NCBI GenBank assembly: GCA_964486625.1
Contig: CAZANW010000049.1
Span: 1 to 14,483 of the forward strand
Reading direction: 5' to 3'
DNA: 14,483 nucleotides
DNA from: JAWCQZ01 sp964486625
GTDB taxonomy: Archaea; Halobacteriota; Syntropharchaeia; JACQPP01
Translations under genes and position numbers: made by a program
Shown here: positions 7,259 through 14,258 of the stretch, one piece after another
How positions within the stretch are numbered: position 1 is the stretch's first letter
Layout: each line of letters starts with the position of its first letter
Notes under the pieces: model-generated
Databases searched by the model: none
Told to the model about the DNA's origin: nothing
Seen by the model: only the letters and a program-made list of their open reading frames with translations

Positions 7259-7404
7259 GGGGTCTTACCGCATCTGGCTTTGCTACAAATGACCCGGAGT
7301 GGCGCCAGCCCAAAGAAAGGAGGGTTTAGGTGGAGTTTATAGGATTTTAAGCCTCTTGATGCGAAAATAACGAGAAGGCAGTTGGGGTTGGACCTTAAAA
7401 AGTG

Positions 7405-7410
7405 TATATA
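7405..7410 (+). promoter_or_regulatory. TATA box of the coiled-coil/rnp4 unit
   Basis: TATATA preceded by an A-rich element (CTTAAAAAGTG, 7393-7404) that could be the BRE side. It is centred 27 nt before the ATG at 7435. A strong AAGGAG (7422-7427) lies 7 nt before the same ATG; if it is used as a ribosome site, transcription must begin further upstream, for example from the TTAAAAAG patch. The box is the clearest TATA in the window and heads the three-gene unit. The rest of the 7259-7434 gap is A/T-rich and carries no gene I can support. Confidence 0.65.
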
Positions 7411-7434
7411 GTCCTCCGCCCCAAGGAGAGAGGG

Positions 7435-9927
7435 ATGCCCCTTTTTGGAGGAAAGAAGGAGCCGAAAGAGGAGAAGCCGAAGGAGGAAGCCGCGCCCCCG
7501 GCCCCGCCGGCCGCCCCCCCGCCCCCGCCGCCCAAGGAGGGGGAGTTCGTCCAGCAGGAGGACGAGGCGGGCCGACTCGGCCTGACCGCCGAGGAGCGGG
7601 CCAAGCAACTGGAAGCCGAGGAGGCCGCGGCGACCCGGGAGGAGAAGGTCCCCGGCGTCGAGGAACTCGTCCTGAAACTGGAGAAGGTGGAGGGGCGGCT
7701 GGAGGCCACCGAGCAGGCCCGGGTGGACATGGCCGACCGGCTCCAGCGGATGTCGGAGCAGATCGGCGAGCTGAGGACGATTGCCCTGGAGCGCGAGCGG
7801 ACCATGGGGGTCCTGGAGGCCGACTTCGAGCTCATCAAGTCGGTGTTCGAGGAGGTCAAGCCCTCCGAAATCGGCAAGGAGCTCGACCGGAAGGAGCGCT
7901 CCATCAGCCAGTTGGGCGTCCGGGTGGAGAAGGCGGAGCGGGTCCTCGACCGGTTCACCGAGGAGGTCCGGACCTTCCGGGAGACCCTGGACCGGGTCAA
8001 GGGGGTCGAGAACCTCGTGGAGATGGGCCAGCGCCTCCGGGAGCAGGCCGACCGGACCGACGACGCCAAGAAGTATGTGGACCGGATGGCGGCCAAGGTC
8101 GAGTCCATCTTCGGGGAGCTCTCGACGCGGCTGGTGACCCTCGACACCCTCGCGGGCAAGGCGGAGGCGCTGGAGGAGTTCAGCCGGGACGCCACCAAGG
8201 CCCTCGACGAGGTGGGGACCAAGATGAAGGGGCTCGCCTCCTCCGAGGAGCTCCGGGCCTACCTACCCAAGGAGGAGATGGACAAGCGGCTGCTGGTCCT
8301 CCAGAGGTCGGTCGAGGAGCGGCTGACCGCCCTCACGAATTCCGTCGAGGGGGTGAAGACCTCCCTCCAGGAGGGCCTCCGGGCCTCGGCCGAGGAGACG
8401 GCCGGCATGGAGGCGCGCTTGGCGAAACTGGAGAGGCCCAGCGAGGCCCTCTACGCCGAACTGGACGCCATCAAGGCGCGCCTCGCCTCCATGGCGAAGC
8501 GCCACGACCTCGACGCCCTCCTCAAGGAGCGGGAGCGGCTCATGGCCGCCGGCGACCGGGAGCTCCTCGCCTCCGTGGACGCCCAGATCGAGGACGCCCG
8601 GACCTTGGGCCGCATCCTCCGGTCGGTGGAGGAGCAGGGGGAGAGCTTGGCCCGGCTCGCCCGGGCCGCCCTCGTGGACGAGTCCACCCTGGAGAAGTGG
8701 CGGGAGAAAATCCGCGAGGAGGACGTGGGCCGGGTGCAGCGGGAACTGGAGGACCGCATCCGTGCCATCGAGATTCCCAAGGAGGTCCGGAGGAGCCTCC
8801 AGAAGGAGGCGGCGGCCGAGGCCTCCGAGGCGGTCAAGGAGGAGTTGCGCCGGGCCGAACTGCTCCTGGAGAAGAAGATGGAGTCGGCGGAGCGGCTGCG
8901 GCGGACCATGGAGGAGATGGTGGGCCGCGTCCCCGAGGAGGTCAAGGCCCAGACCGGGGAATTGCGGACCTCCCTGGAGGCCCGGGGGGCCCAGATGGAC
9001 CGCGTGGAGAGGGAGCTCGTCGACGCCAGGGCCCGCCTCGACCTCGTCCAGGGGAAGCAGATGGAGCAGATGGCCCTCCGCGTCGACGGACTGGCCGGGG
9101 ACATCGCCCGCATGCGCTCCCGGAGCCGGAGCGCCGAGGAGATGCTCCGGGAGAAGGAGGCGCTCCTCGCCACCCTCGACGCCCTCCGGCTCAAGCACGA
9201 GGCGGGGTTCGTCTCCCGGGAGGTCTACGAGGCGAGTTTGAAGGAGGACCTGGGCCGGCTCGCGGAGATGGACGCCCGGCTCGAGGAGGTCGCGCGGCTG
9301 GAGCAGGCCCGGAAGCGGGCGGAGGAGGCCGAGAGGGCGGTCCGGGAGCTGGCCGACATCTGCAAGGCGTTCCCGACCCGGGAGGACCTCGACAAGATGC
9401 GCGACTCCATCCGGACCGAGGAGATGGCGCAGGTGCAGGCGCGCCTGGAGAAGAGCGCCGGGGAGGCCCAGCGGGCCCTCGAGGGGCAGGTGGCCGAGGC
9501 CCGGCTCGCCCTCCAACGGCTCGGCGACCGGGTCTCGAAACTGGTGGAGCGCGACTCCTTCCAAGCCGGGCTCGGTCAGGCCCAGAAGGAGGCGCTCCAG
9601 AGGATGGAGGCCCTCCTCGACCCGCGCCTCGCCCGGCTCCAGACGACTTCCGACCGGAGGGAGGCGGCCCTCCGGGAGGAGATGGAGGCCCTTCGCAAGG
9701 AGGTGGGCCGCCGCATCGAGAAGGTCCCCGCCGAGATGGAGGCCCGCTTCATGGACCTGGAGTTGCGCCTCCGGGACGCGGCCCATACCCGGGACGGACT
9801 GGAGCGGCGGCTGGGGGAGCTCCACCGCGACCTCCTCTTCGCGCAGCAGCGGAGCCAGAAGCGGAGCCTCGACGACCTGCAGCGGGAGCGGGAGCAGCTC
9901 CGCGCCCTGATTCAGGGCGCGAAGTAG
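7435..9927 (+). CDS. Giant coiled-coil protein A with Pro-rich N-terminus and SHOCT-like module
   Basis: An 830-residue, almost wholly helical protein rich in Glu, Arg, Leu and Ala in heptad-like order; no membrane segment or signal peptide. After MPLFGGKKEP comes a Lys/Glu-rich stretch and an Ala/Pro run (20-33), then coiled coil. Residues about 103-235 (from RLQRMSEQIGELR, through VKPSEI at 141-146, to KVESIFGELSTRL) resemble, from memory, an archaeal coiled-coil family sometimes annotated as archaellum-related; I cannot verify this. A segment at 413-440 (DESTLEKWREKI) recurs at 647-675 (TREDLDKMRDSI), suggesting an internal duplication. At 571-615 a SHOCT-like hinge (G591, V593, Y598, E599) interrupts the coil. 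The C-terminal cap (811-828) resembles that of protein B. The ATG at 7435 is preferred to a GTG at 7402 inside the TATA box. A structural or scaffold role is inferred only. Confidence 0.8.
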   Translation: MPLFGGKKEPKEEKPKEEAAPPAPPAAPPPPPPKEGEFVQQEDEAGRLGLTAEERAKQLEAEEAAATREEKVPGVEELVLKLEKVEGRLEATEQARVDMADRLQRMSEQIGELRTIALERERTMGVLEADFELIKSVFEEVKPSEIGKELDRKERSISQLGVRVEKAERVLDRFTEEVRTFRETLDRVKGVENLVEMGQRLREQADRTDDAKKYVDRMAAKVESIFGELSTRLVTLDTLAGKAEALEEFSRDATKALDEVGTKMKGLASSEELRAYLPKEEMDKRLLVLQRSVEERLTALTNSVEGVKTSLQEGLRASAEETAGMEARLAKLERPSEALYAELDAIKARLASMAKRHDLDALLKERERLMAAGDRELLASVDAQIEDARTLGRILRSVEEQGESLARLARAALVDESTLEKWREKIREEDVGRVQRELEDRIRAIEIPKEVRRSLQKEAAAEASEAVKEELRRAELLLEKKMESAERLRRTMEEMVGRVPEEVKAQTGELRTSLEARGAQMDRVERELVDARARLDLVQGKQMEQMALRVDGLAGDIARMRSRSRSAEEMLREKEALLATLDALRLKHEAGFVSREVYEASLKEDLGRLAEMDARLEEVARLEQARKRAEEAERAVRELADICKAFPTREDLDKMRDSIRTEEMAQVQARLEKSAGEAQRALEGQVAEARLALQRLGDRVSKLVERDSFQAGLGQAQKEALQRMEALLDPRLARLQTTSDRREAALREEMEALRKEVGRRIEKVPAEMEARFMDLELRLRDAAHTRDGLERRLGELHRDLLFAQQRSQKRSLDDLQREREQLRALIQGAK

Positions 9928-11811
9928 GGGCGCGGGAGCGGAACCGTGGCCGAATCCGAGGACCTGGCCGGGGCCGTCGCCCTCCTCCGGGAGCGCATCG
10001 CCCGCCTCGAGGCCCAAATGGCCCCCGAGGGGGCCGACCTCGCGCCCCTCCTCGAGGAGAAGGAAGCCCTCCTCCAGGAGATGGAGCGGCTCGCGGCCCA
10101 GCGCCAGGCCGGGGCCGTCCCGCCCGACCTCTACGAGTCCTCGCTGCGGGCCCTGGCGGAGCGCATCGCGCTCCTCGACGAGGAGATGGCCGCGGCGGCC
10201 CGTTCCCAGCTCCCGGGGCGGGTGGACTCGGTCGAGGCGGGCCTGGCGGACCTCGCCCGGGGCCTCGCCGGGGTGGACCGGACCCTCCAGGGGCTCAAGG
10301 AGGACGTGGGGCGGGTGGCGGGGGCGGGCCCCGTCGAGGGGCTTCGCCGGGCCGTGGATGCCCTGGCCGGCGAACTCCGCGACAACGTCCGCCGCCTCCT
10401 CCAGGTGGACGCCCGGACCATCGGGCAGCTGAAGGAGATCCAGGGCCTCCTCGGCGGGGGGCGCATGGACGCCCTCGAAACCGAGATGGAGCGCATCCGG
10501 GACCTTTACCGGGAGTTCGTCTCCGAGGACCGCATCGCCCAGTTCACCCGGCAGGTCCGGGAGGTCCTGGAGAGGGAGGAGCTGGGGCCCCTCCGGAAGT
10601 CGGTGGACCGCGTCGAGGTCGCCTTGGAGAGGCAGGCCGAGGAGGTCCGGACGGGGGTCGAGCGGCTGAAGGAGGACGCCCAGGCCCGCTTCGACGCGCT
10701 CCGCGCCCAGGTCGAGGCGCTGCGGGAGGAGGCGCTCCGCCTCCAGAGGGAGCGAGTCGAGGCCCTCCAGAGGGAGGTCGCCGGGCTCGCCCGGGGGTTC
10801 GAGGAGCAGGCGCGGGAGATTCCTGCCCTCCGGGAGCAGCTCCACTCCTTCCAGAAACGGTTCGAGGCCCTCTCCGTCGAACTCAAAGTCCTGAGCGAGC
10901 GGACCCGCCACCGGCCCGTCCGGGAACTGGAGAAGGACCGCGCCCGCCTGGAGGCCGAGCTGGACCTCCTCCGGGGGGCCGCGGAGCGGGGAGCCGTCTC
11001 CCGGGAGGAGTTCGAGGCGCGCGCCACCCCGCTGAAGGCGGGCCTCACCGAGGTCCGGGAGAGGCTCACGGCCCAACGGCAGATGGTGGTTCTGGCCCGC
11101 TTCGTCACGGCCCAGCGCAAGGAGTCGAAGCGGGTCCTGGAGGAGTTGCGGAAGGTTCCCCGTCCCGAGGAGGTTCGCGGCCTCCTCGACCAGATGCGCC
11201 GCTCGATGGCGGCCGGGGAGTTGGAGGAGTTGCGGGGCGAGGTGGCGCTCGTCCGGGCCACCCTGCGGAACCGCATCGAGGAGCTTCCGGTGGCCCTGGA
11301 GGCCCGCCTCCGGGAGGCCCCGGAGAGGCAGGCCCGGGCGCTGGTGGCGGAGTTGCGGAGGGAGGCCGACCGCATCGCCGCCTCCCTCGGGGAGGCCCTG
11401 CGGAAGGAGATGGGGGCCCGGCTCCCGGCGGAGGTGGCCCGCCTCTCCGGGGAGTCCCGGGAGGCGCTCCTGGAGGAGATGCGCGACTTCCGGGCCCGGA
11501 CCGAGAGGACCCTGGCGGAGATGTCGGAGGAGGTGGGCCGCCTCCGGGTCGCCGTGGGCGCGCTCTCGGAGCAGGGGCCAGCGCTCCGGCGGGACGTGGA
11601 GCGGGTCGCGGAGCGCGTGGACTCCCTGGCGCGGCGGGTGGAGAGGCCCGGCCTGGAACCTCTGTTGGCCCTGAAGGAGCAGGCCCTCCGGCGGGTGGAG
11701 CGGCTCCAGGCGGACGGGGCGCGGGGGCTCCTGCCCCCGAACAAGTTCGAGGGGGAGATGAAGCGGGCGGTGGCCGAGGCCGCCGACATCGACGCGCGCA
11801 TCGACGAAGCC
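9145..11811 (+). repeat. Four SHOCT-like hinge modules shared by coiled-coil proteins A and B
   Basis: Four protein-level repeats of about 45-50 codons at 9145-9279 (protein A), 10051-10194, 10924-11073 and 11668-11811 (protein B). Each starts with a charged Glu/Lys-rich helix, then has Gly, +2 Val/Leu, +7 Tyr/Phe, +8 Glu in identical spacing (G591/V593/Y598/E599; G56/V58/Y63/E64; G349/V351/F356/E357; G594/L596/F601/E602), then another helix. The best copy, GAVSREEFEA, fits the SHOCT consensus G-x-I-[ST]-x-x-E-[FY]-E. Confidence 0.6.
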
Positions 11812-12432
11812 CTGAAGATGGAGAGGGTCCTCGCCCGGCTCCAGGAGCACGGCCAGTCAGTCGAGTCCCTCGCCGGGTCCGTGCAGGAGGTGCGGGCGCT
11901 GCTGGCCGCGGGGGAGGCGCGGGCCCCCGAGCGCGAGAGGGCCCTCCTGGAGCGGGTCGGGGCGATGCTCCAAGAGCAGGGGGCTGTCCTGACCGCTGCC
12001 GCCGAGGTCCGCCTCGGGGCGCTCCAGGCCGAAATGGACCGGCAGAGGGGGGCGCTCGCCGCCGCGGAGGCGCAGGTGCGTCGGCTGGCCGAGTCCCGGC
12101 CCCCGGCGGAGGACGTGGGCGCCGCCCTCTCCGAGTCGGAGGCGAGCCTGCGCCGCGTCCTGGAGCGCCTTTCGGCCCAGCAGGAGGAGTTGCGGGACGC
12201 CCTCGCGGCGGCCGACCTTCGCCGGGCCAAGGCCGAGCCCGCCCTCGAGTCCCGCCTCCGGGGCATGGAGGAGGGGCAGCGGAGGCTCGCGGAGCTGAAG
12301 GGGGAGGTGGTGCGGCTCCAGCAACTGGTCGTGGCCGGCCCCCCCGGCAAGCGTCGGAGGGGGTTGGCGGAGTTGGAGGCGGAGCGTCAGAAACTCGTCG
12401 AGTTCATCCGGGGACTCCCCCGCTCTTCATAG
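9946..12432 (+). CDS. Giant coiled-coil protein B with three SHOCT-like modules
   Basis: An 828-residue, Glu/Arg/Leu/Ala-rich, essentially all-helical protein without membrane segments or signal peptide. Three SHOCT-like hinges lie at about 36-83, 327-376 and 575-622, separated by long coiled-coil arms. The C-terminal cap GLAELEAERQKLVEFI (806-821) resembles SLDDLQREREQLRALI of protein A, and the module sequence is shared, so the two are likely diverged paralogues that may pair with each other. A GTG at 9946 is taken as start, 18 nt after protein A's stop; GGGAG at 9934-9938 is a possible ribosome site and no ATG lies close. Only 3 nt separate its stop from rnp4. Long coiled coils attract false similarity to SMC, Rad50, myosin or tropomyosin; there is no Walker motif, so it is not an SMC/Rad50 ATPase. 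Function unknown. Confidence 0.8.
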   Translation: MAESEDLAGAVALLRERIARLEAQMAPEGADLAPLLEEKEALLQEMERLAAQRQAGAVPPDLYESSLRALAERIALLDEEMAAAARSQLPGRVDSVEAGLADLARGLAGVDRTLQGLKEDVGRVAGAGPVEGLRRAVDALAGELRDNVRRLLQVDARTIGQLKEIQGLLGGGRMDALETEMERIRDLYREFVSEDRIAQFTRQVREVLEREELGPLRKSVDRVEVALERQAEEVRTGVERLKEDAQARFDALRAQVEALREEALRLQRERVEALQREVAGLARGFEEQAREIPALREQLHSFQKRFEALSVELKVLSERTRHRPVRELEKDRARLEAELDLLRGAAERGAVSREEFEARATPLKAGLTEVRERLTAQRQMVVLARFVTAQRKESKRVLEELRKVPRPEEVRGLLDQMRRSMAAGELEELRGEVALVRATLRNRIEELPVALEARLREAPERQARALVAELRREADRIAASLGEALRKEMGARLPAEVARLSGESREALLEEMRDFRARTERTLAEMSEEVGRLRVAVGALSEQGPALRRDVERVAERVDSLARRVERPGLEPLLALKEQALRRVERLQADGARGLLPPNKFEGEMKRAVAEAADIDARIDEALKMERVLARLQEHGQSVESLAGSVQEVRALLAAGEARAPERERALLERVGAMLQEQGAVLTAAAEVRLGALQAEMDRQRGALAAAEAQVRRLAESRPPAEDVGAALSESEASLRRVLERLSAQQEELRDALAAADLRRAKAEPALESRLRGMEEGQRRLAELKGEVVRLQQLVVAGPPGKRRRGLAELEAERQKLVEFIRGLPRSS

Positions 12433-12435
12433 GAT

Positions 12436-12795
12436 ATGGCGCGGATCCGCGACAAGGCCCAGGCCCGCCGGGCGGTGGCGGCCCGCATGGAGCGCCTCCT
12501 CGACCTTGCGGCGGAGGCGGAGCCGTCGCTGGCAAGCCGCTACGCGCGGCTGGTGTGGCGGCTCGGCACGCGCCACCGGGTCCGGATGGGGCCGGAGATG
12601 AAGGGCCGCTTCTGCCGGAGGTGCTTCGGCTACCTGACCCCCGGAAAGTCGGTTCGCACCCGCGTGGAGAAAGGGCGCGTCGTCACTACTTGCCTCCACT
12701 GCGGGGCGGTCCGGCGGCGGCCGCTGCGCGGCTCAGGGAAGTCCGACGCCGCTCTCCACCATCGGGTGCCACGGGCGGCGGGCGAAAGGCCGTAA
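12436..12795 (+). CDS. rnp4: RNase P protein component 4 (Rpp21/Rpr2 family)
   Basis: A 119-residue zinc-ribbon subunit of archaeal RNase P, the ribonucleoprotein that removes 5' leaders from pre-tRNA. It works as a pair with Rpp29 on the RNA's specificity side. N-terminal helices (ARMERLLDLA, SRYARLVWRLGTRHRV) precede the zinc ribbon: C60 and C63 in GRFCRRCFGYLTPG, then C86 and C89 in TTCLHCGAVRRRP, all four ligands present and family-typical Arg residues around them. The tail after about residue 97 is variable. It starts 3 nt after the stop of coiled-coil protein B with no promoter of its own visible, so it is probably co-transcribed with the two coiled-coil genes. Its last 63 nt overlap the 3' end of the convergent GNAT gene. 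Confidence 0.93.
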   Translation: MARIRDKAQARRAVAARMERLLDLAAEAEPSLASRYARLVWRLGTRHRVRMGPEMKGRFCRRCFGYLTPGKSVRTRVEKGRVVTTCLHCGAVRRRPLRGSGKSDAALHHRVPRAAGERP

Positions 12796-13761
12796 GTCGA
12801 GGTCCCCGAAGGGCTTCGCCATCATCGTCGCGCTGAATCCGGTCACGAAGCCGTTCTTGCGGAGCAAGTTGACCCGGGTCGGGTCGAGTGGTGATGCGAA
12901 GGCCCCGACGAAGGCGAATCCGTTCCTCCGGGCCAGGGCCACCGCCCCCGCCAGGGGGTCGCTCCCGTCCCCCGAGAAAAAGTCCCCGAGCCACGCCCCC
13001 TCGGTCTCGGCCCCCGCCAGGAGGGCGACCTTGAGGGGGGAGAGGGTGCAGCCGGACCGGGGGGGCCACCCGAGGGCGAGGACCCGGGGGCGGGCGGGGT
13101 TGCGGGCCCGCATCCACTCCCAGAGCCCGTTCCCCATCTCCGGGAACCCCGCCAAAGGGTGGGAAGCGCTCTCCAGGGCCTCCCGGTAAGCCCCCATCTC
13201 CCCCGGGTTGCAGAGTCGGAGGCCGTCCGGAGGGGGGGCAACGACCCGCTTCCGGAGCCCCGGTTTGAGGCGGAGGGCGGTGGTGAGTTCGTGGGCCAAG
13301 AGGCCGCCCCCCAGGGGCCGGACCCACGCCCCGAAGAGGTGGAGGTCCCGGTAGCCCAGGTCGAGGTAGAGGTTCCGGGCGACCCCCTTCGGGTCGGCGT
13401 AGAGGAGCGTCGCCTCGGCCCCCCGGGACTCCATGAACTTGAGCGCCTCCTCCATCATCCGCCGCGCCACCCCTTTCCCGCGGCACTCGGGCAGGGTGGC
13501 GACGTCGTCAATCACGCCGAACTTCACCCAGCGGTCGAGGCGCAGCCGGCGGAATGTCGCCATCACGGTCCCCACCACGCGGCCCCCCGACACGGCGGCG
13601 AGGGCGCCCCCGGGGTCGAATCCGGGCATCTCCCAGTAGCGCCACCTCCACACCCGGACCTCCCGGACGACCGAAACGGGGTTGGAGCGGAAGGCGTAGG
13701 CGCACACCGCGGCGGCCTGGGGAATCTCCGCCTCCCGGAGGGGGCGGATTTCGACCTCCAT
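12733..13761 (-). CDS. GNAT-family N-acetyltransferase
   Basis: A 342-residue protein with an N-terminal GNAT domain and a longer, less defined C-terminal half. The N-terminus (EVEIRPLREAEI) is the usual first strand; VIDDVATLPECRGKGVARRMM (83-103) contains motif A with the acetyl-CoA pyrophosphate loop R94-x-x-G97-x-A99, and ARNLYLDLGYRDL is the typical motif B end of the domain. The C-terminal part (about 155-342) may be a second, degenerate GNAT-like fold, as in two-domain members. Substrate unknown: small molecule, protein N-terminus or lysine are all possible. ATG at 13761 fits the domain start; GGAGG lies only a few bases upstream (13764-13768 region). The gene begins 32 nt after the 5S rRNA on the same strand and its end overlaps rnp4 by 63 nt. 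Confidence 0.85.
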   Translation of the reverse strand: MEVEIRPLREAEIPQAAAVCAYAFRSNPVSVVREVRVWRWRYWEMPGFDPGGALAAVSGGRVVGTVMATFRRLRLDRWVKFGVIDDVATLPECRGKGVARRMMEEALKFMESRGAEATLLYADPKGVARNLYLDLGYRDLHLFGAWVRPLGGGLLAHELTTALRLKPGLRKRVVAPPPDGLRLCNPGEMGAYREALESASHPLAGFPEMGNGLWEWMRARNPARPRVLALGWPPRSGCTLSPLKVALLAGAETEGAWLGDFFSGDGSDPLAGAVALARRNGFAFVGAFASPLDPTRVNLLRKNGFVTGFSATMMAKPFGDLDLRPFARRPWHPMVESGVGLP

Positions 13762-13784
13762 CCCTCCGGAGCCTCCGCTGGGGG

Positions 13785-13793
13785 AAGAAAATT
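13785..13793 (-). terminator. T-rich element after 5S rRNA, possibly also GNAT promoter
   Basis: AATTTTCTT on the minus strand begins directly after the last paired base of the 5S rRNA, where an archaeal T-run terminator is expected. It is also centred about 28 nt before the GNAT ATG at 13761, so it has promoter spacing. Either or both roles are possible. Confidence 0.5.
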
Positions 13794-13918
13794 GGCACAG
13801 CAGCTTTCCGCGCTTCCCGAGGGCTCGCGCACCTCAGTACAACGCGAAACGCCAGCGGGCTTAACTTCCGGGTTCGGGATGAGACCGGGTGTGGCCCCGC
13901 CGCTTTGGCCGCTGCACC
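13794..13918 (-). rRNA. rrf: 5S ribosomal RNA
   Basis: About 125 nt encoding 5S rRNA of the large ribosomal subunit. The minus strand contains the conserved loop core CACACCCGGTCTCATCCCG, then AACCCGGAAGTTAAGC, then TGTACTGAGGTGCGCGAG, which is the typical archaeal 5S arrangement. The ends were set from helix I: GGTGCAGCGGC at the 5' end (13918-13908) pairs with GCTGCTGTGCC at the 3' end (13804-13794) over 11 positions including two G-U pairs; an exact end may differ by a few bases. A TATA box lies 27 nt upstream of 13918 and a T-run follows the 3' end, so it is an independent transcription unit. No 23S or 16S sequence is visible in the bases upstream, meaning the 5S gene is unlinked from at least the adjacent end of an rRNA operon. 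Confidence 0.95.
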
Positions 13919-13940
13919 AACAAAATGCTCTCCTTGGACG

Positions 13941-13948
13941 ATTTATAA
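13941..13948 (-). promoter_or_regulatory. TATA box of 5S rRNA gene
   Basis: TTATAAAT on the minus strand within AAATTATAAATCG, centred 26-27 nt upstream of the 5S 5' end at 13918. Sequence and spacing are those of a strong archaeal stable-RNA promoter. Confidence 0.8.
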
Positions 13949-13991
13949 TTTGCGCCTGATGCCAGTAGATGAAAATATGGTTCTGTGGGGG

Positions 13992-14252
13992 TCAGACGGG
14001 GATTAGAACGCTCACGTAGCAACTGCTACACCAACGGAGTTCATACCCCTTCACAGTCGCTAAGGGCTGGAGCGTGAGGTCGCCGCACCATTGGCACGCC
14101 TTACCCCTTCGAAGCCTTCCGGCACCGAGGGTATGCCCCTCACCCCAACAAATCGAGCCGCACCCACCGCAGAGTGTAACGCCGGTTCCGAGACCCGGCT
14201 GCGGATGTGATTTCAACTCTCCACAGTTCGGGCAGGTCCGACCTCTTACCAC
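13992..14252 (-). CDS. Small protein with two tandem zinc ribbons
   Basis: An 86-residue protein of unknown function. It has two four-cysteine sites of nearly equal build: C7-x2-C10, C28-x2-C31, and C53-x2-C56, C75-x2-C78 (17 and 18 residues between pairs), each pair followed by Gly in three of four cases. Such tandem ribbons usually bind nucleic acid or protein partners. The start is taken as GTG at 14252 because an in-frame stop lies 6 nt further upstream (14259-14261) and no ATG exists before the first cysteine; an A/T patch, CTTATTC near 14275-14281, lies about 26 nt upstream. Base composition is lower in GC than the main genes, resembling the zincin gene. The minus-strand sequence after the stop contains ATATTTTC (13972-13979), a plausible terminator ahead of the 5S promoter. 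Confidence 0.6.
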   Translation of the reverse strand: MVRGRTCPNCGELKSHPQPGLGTGVTLCGGCGSICWGEGHTLGAGRLRRGKACQWCGDLTLQPLATVKGYELRWCSSCYVSVLIPV

Positions 14253-14258
14253 ACCCAG

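Noticed and set aside
7259..7404. Small gene in the A/T-rich gap before the coiled-coil unit
   Set aside because: Stops occur in the plus frames and no start with ribosome site leads a convincing frame; only promoter-like elements can be supported.
8263..11850. Very long open frame (1195 codons) on the minus strand opposite the coiled-coil genes
   Set aside because: It is a shadow of GC-rich coding DNA: Leu, Gly, Pro, Glu and His dominate, there is no recognisable domain, and the plus strand encodes heptad-patterned proteins with clear paralogy.
9946..12432. SMC or Rad50-type ATPase for the long coiled-coil proteins
   Set aside because: No Walker A, signature or Walker B motif at either end, and no globular head domain; similarity to SMC proteins would be only coiled-coil composition.
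8697..12836. 1379-codon plus-strand frame crossing both coiled-coil genes and rnp4
   Set aside because: Gly/Pro/Arg-dominated product in a shifted frame; it crosses three genes whose own frames have family or repeat support.
13955..13985. Possible C/D box guide RNA (TGATG, GATGA and CTGATG-like pieces)
   Set aside because: Boxes do not match the C (RUGAUGA) and D (CUGA) consensus in correct order and spacing, and the stretch is better explained as the 3' region of the zinc-ribbon gene and the 5S promoter.
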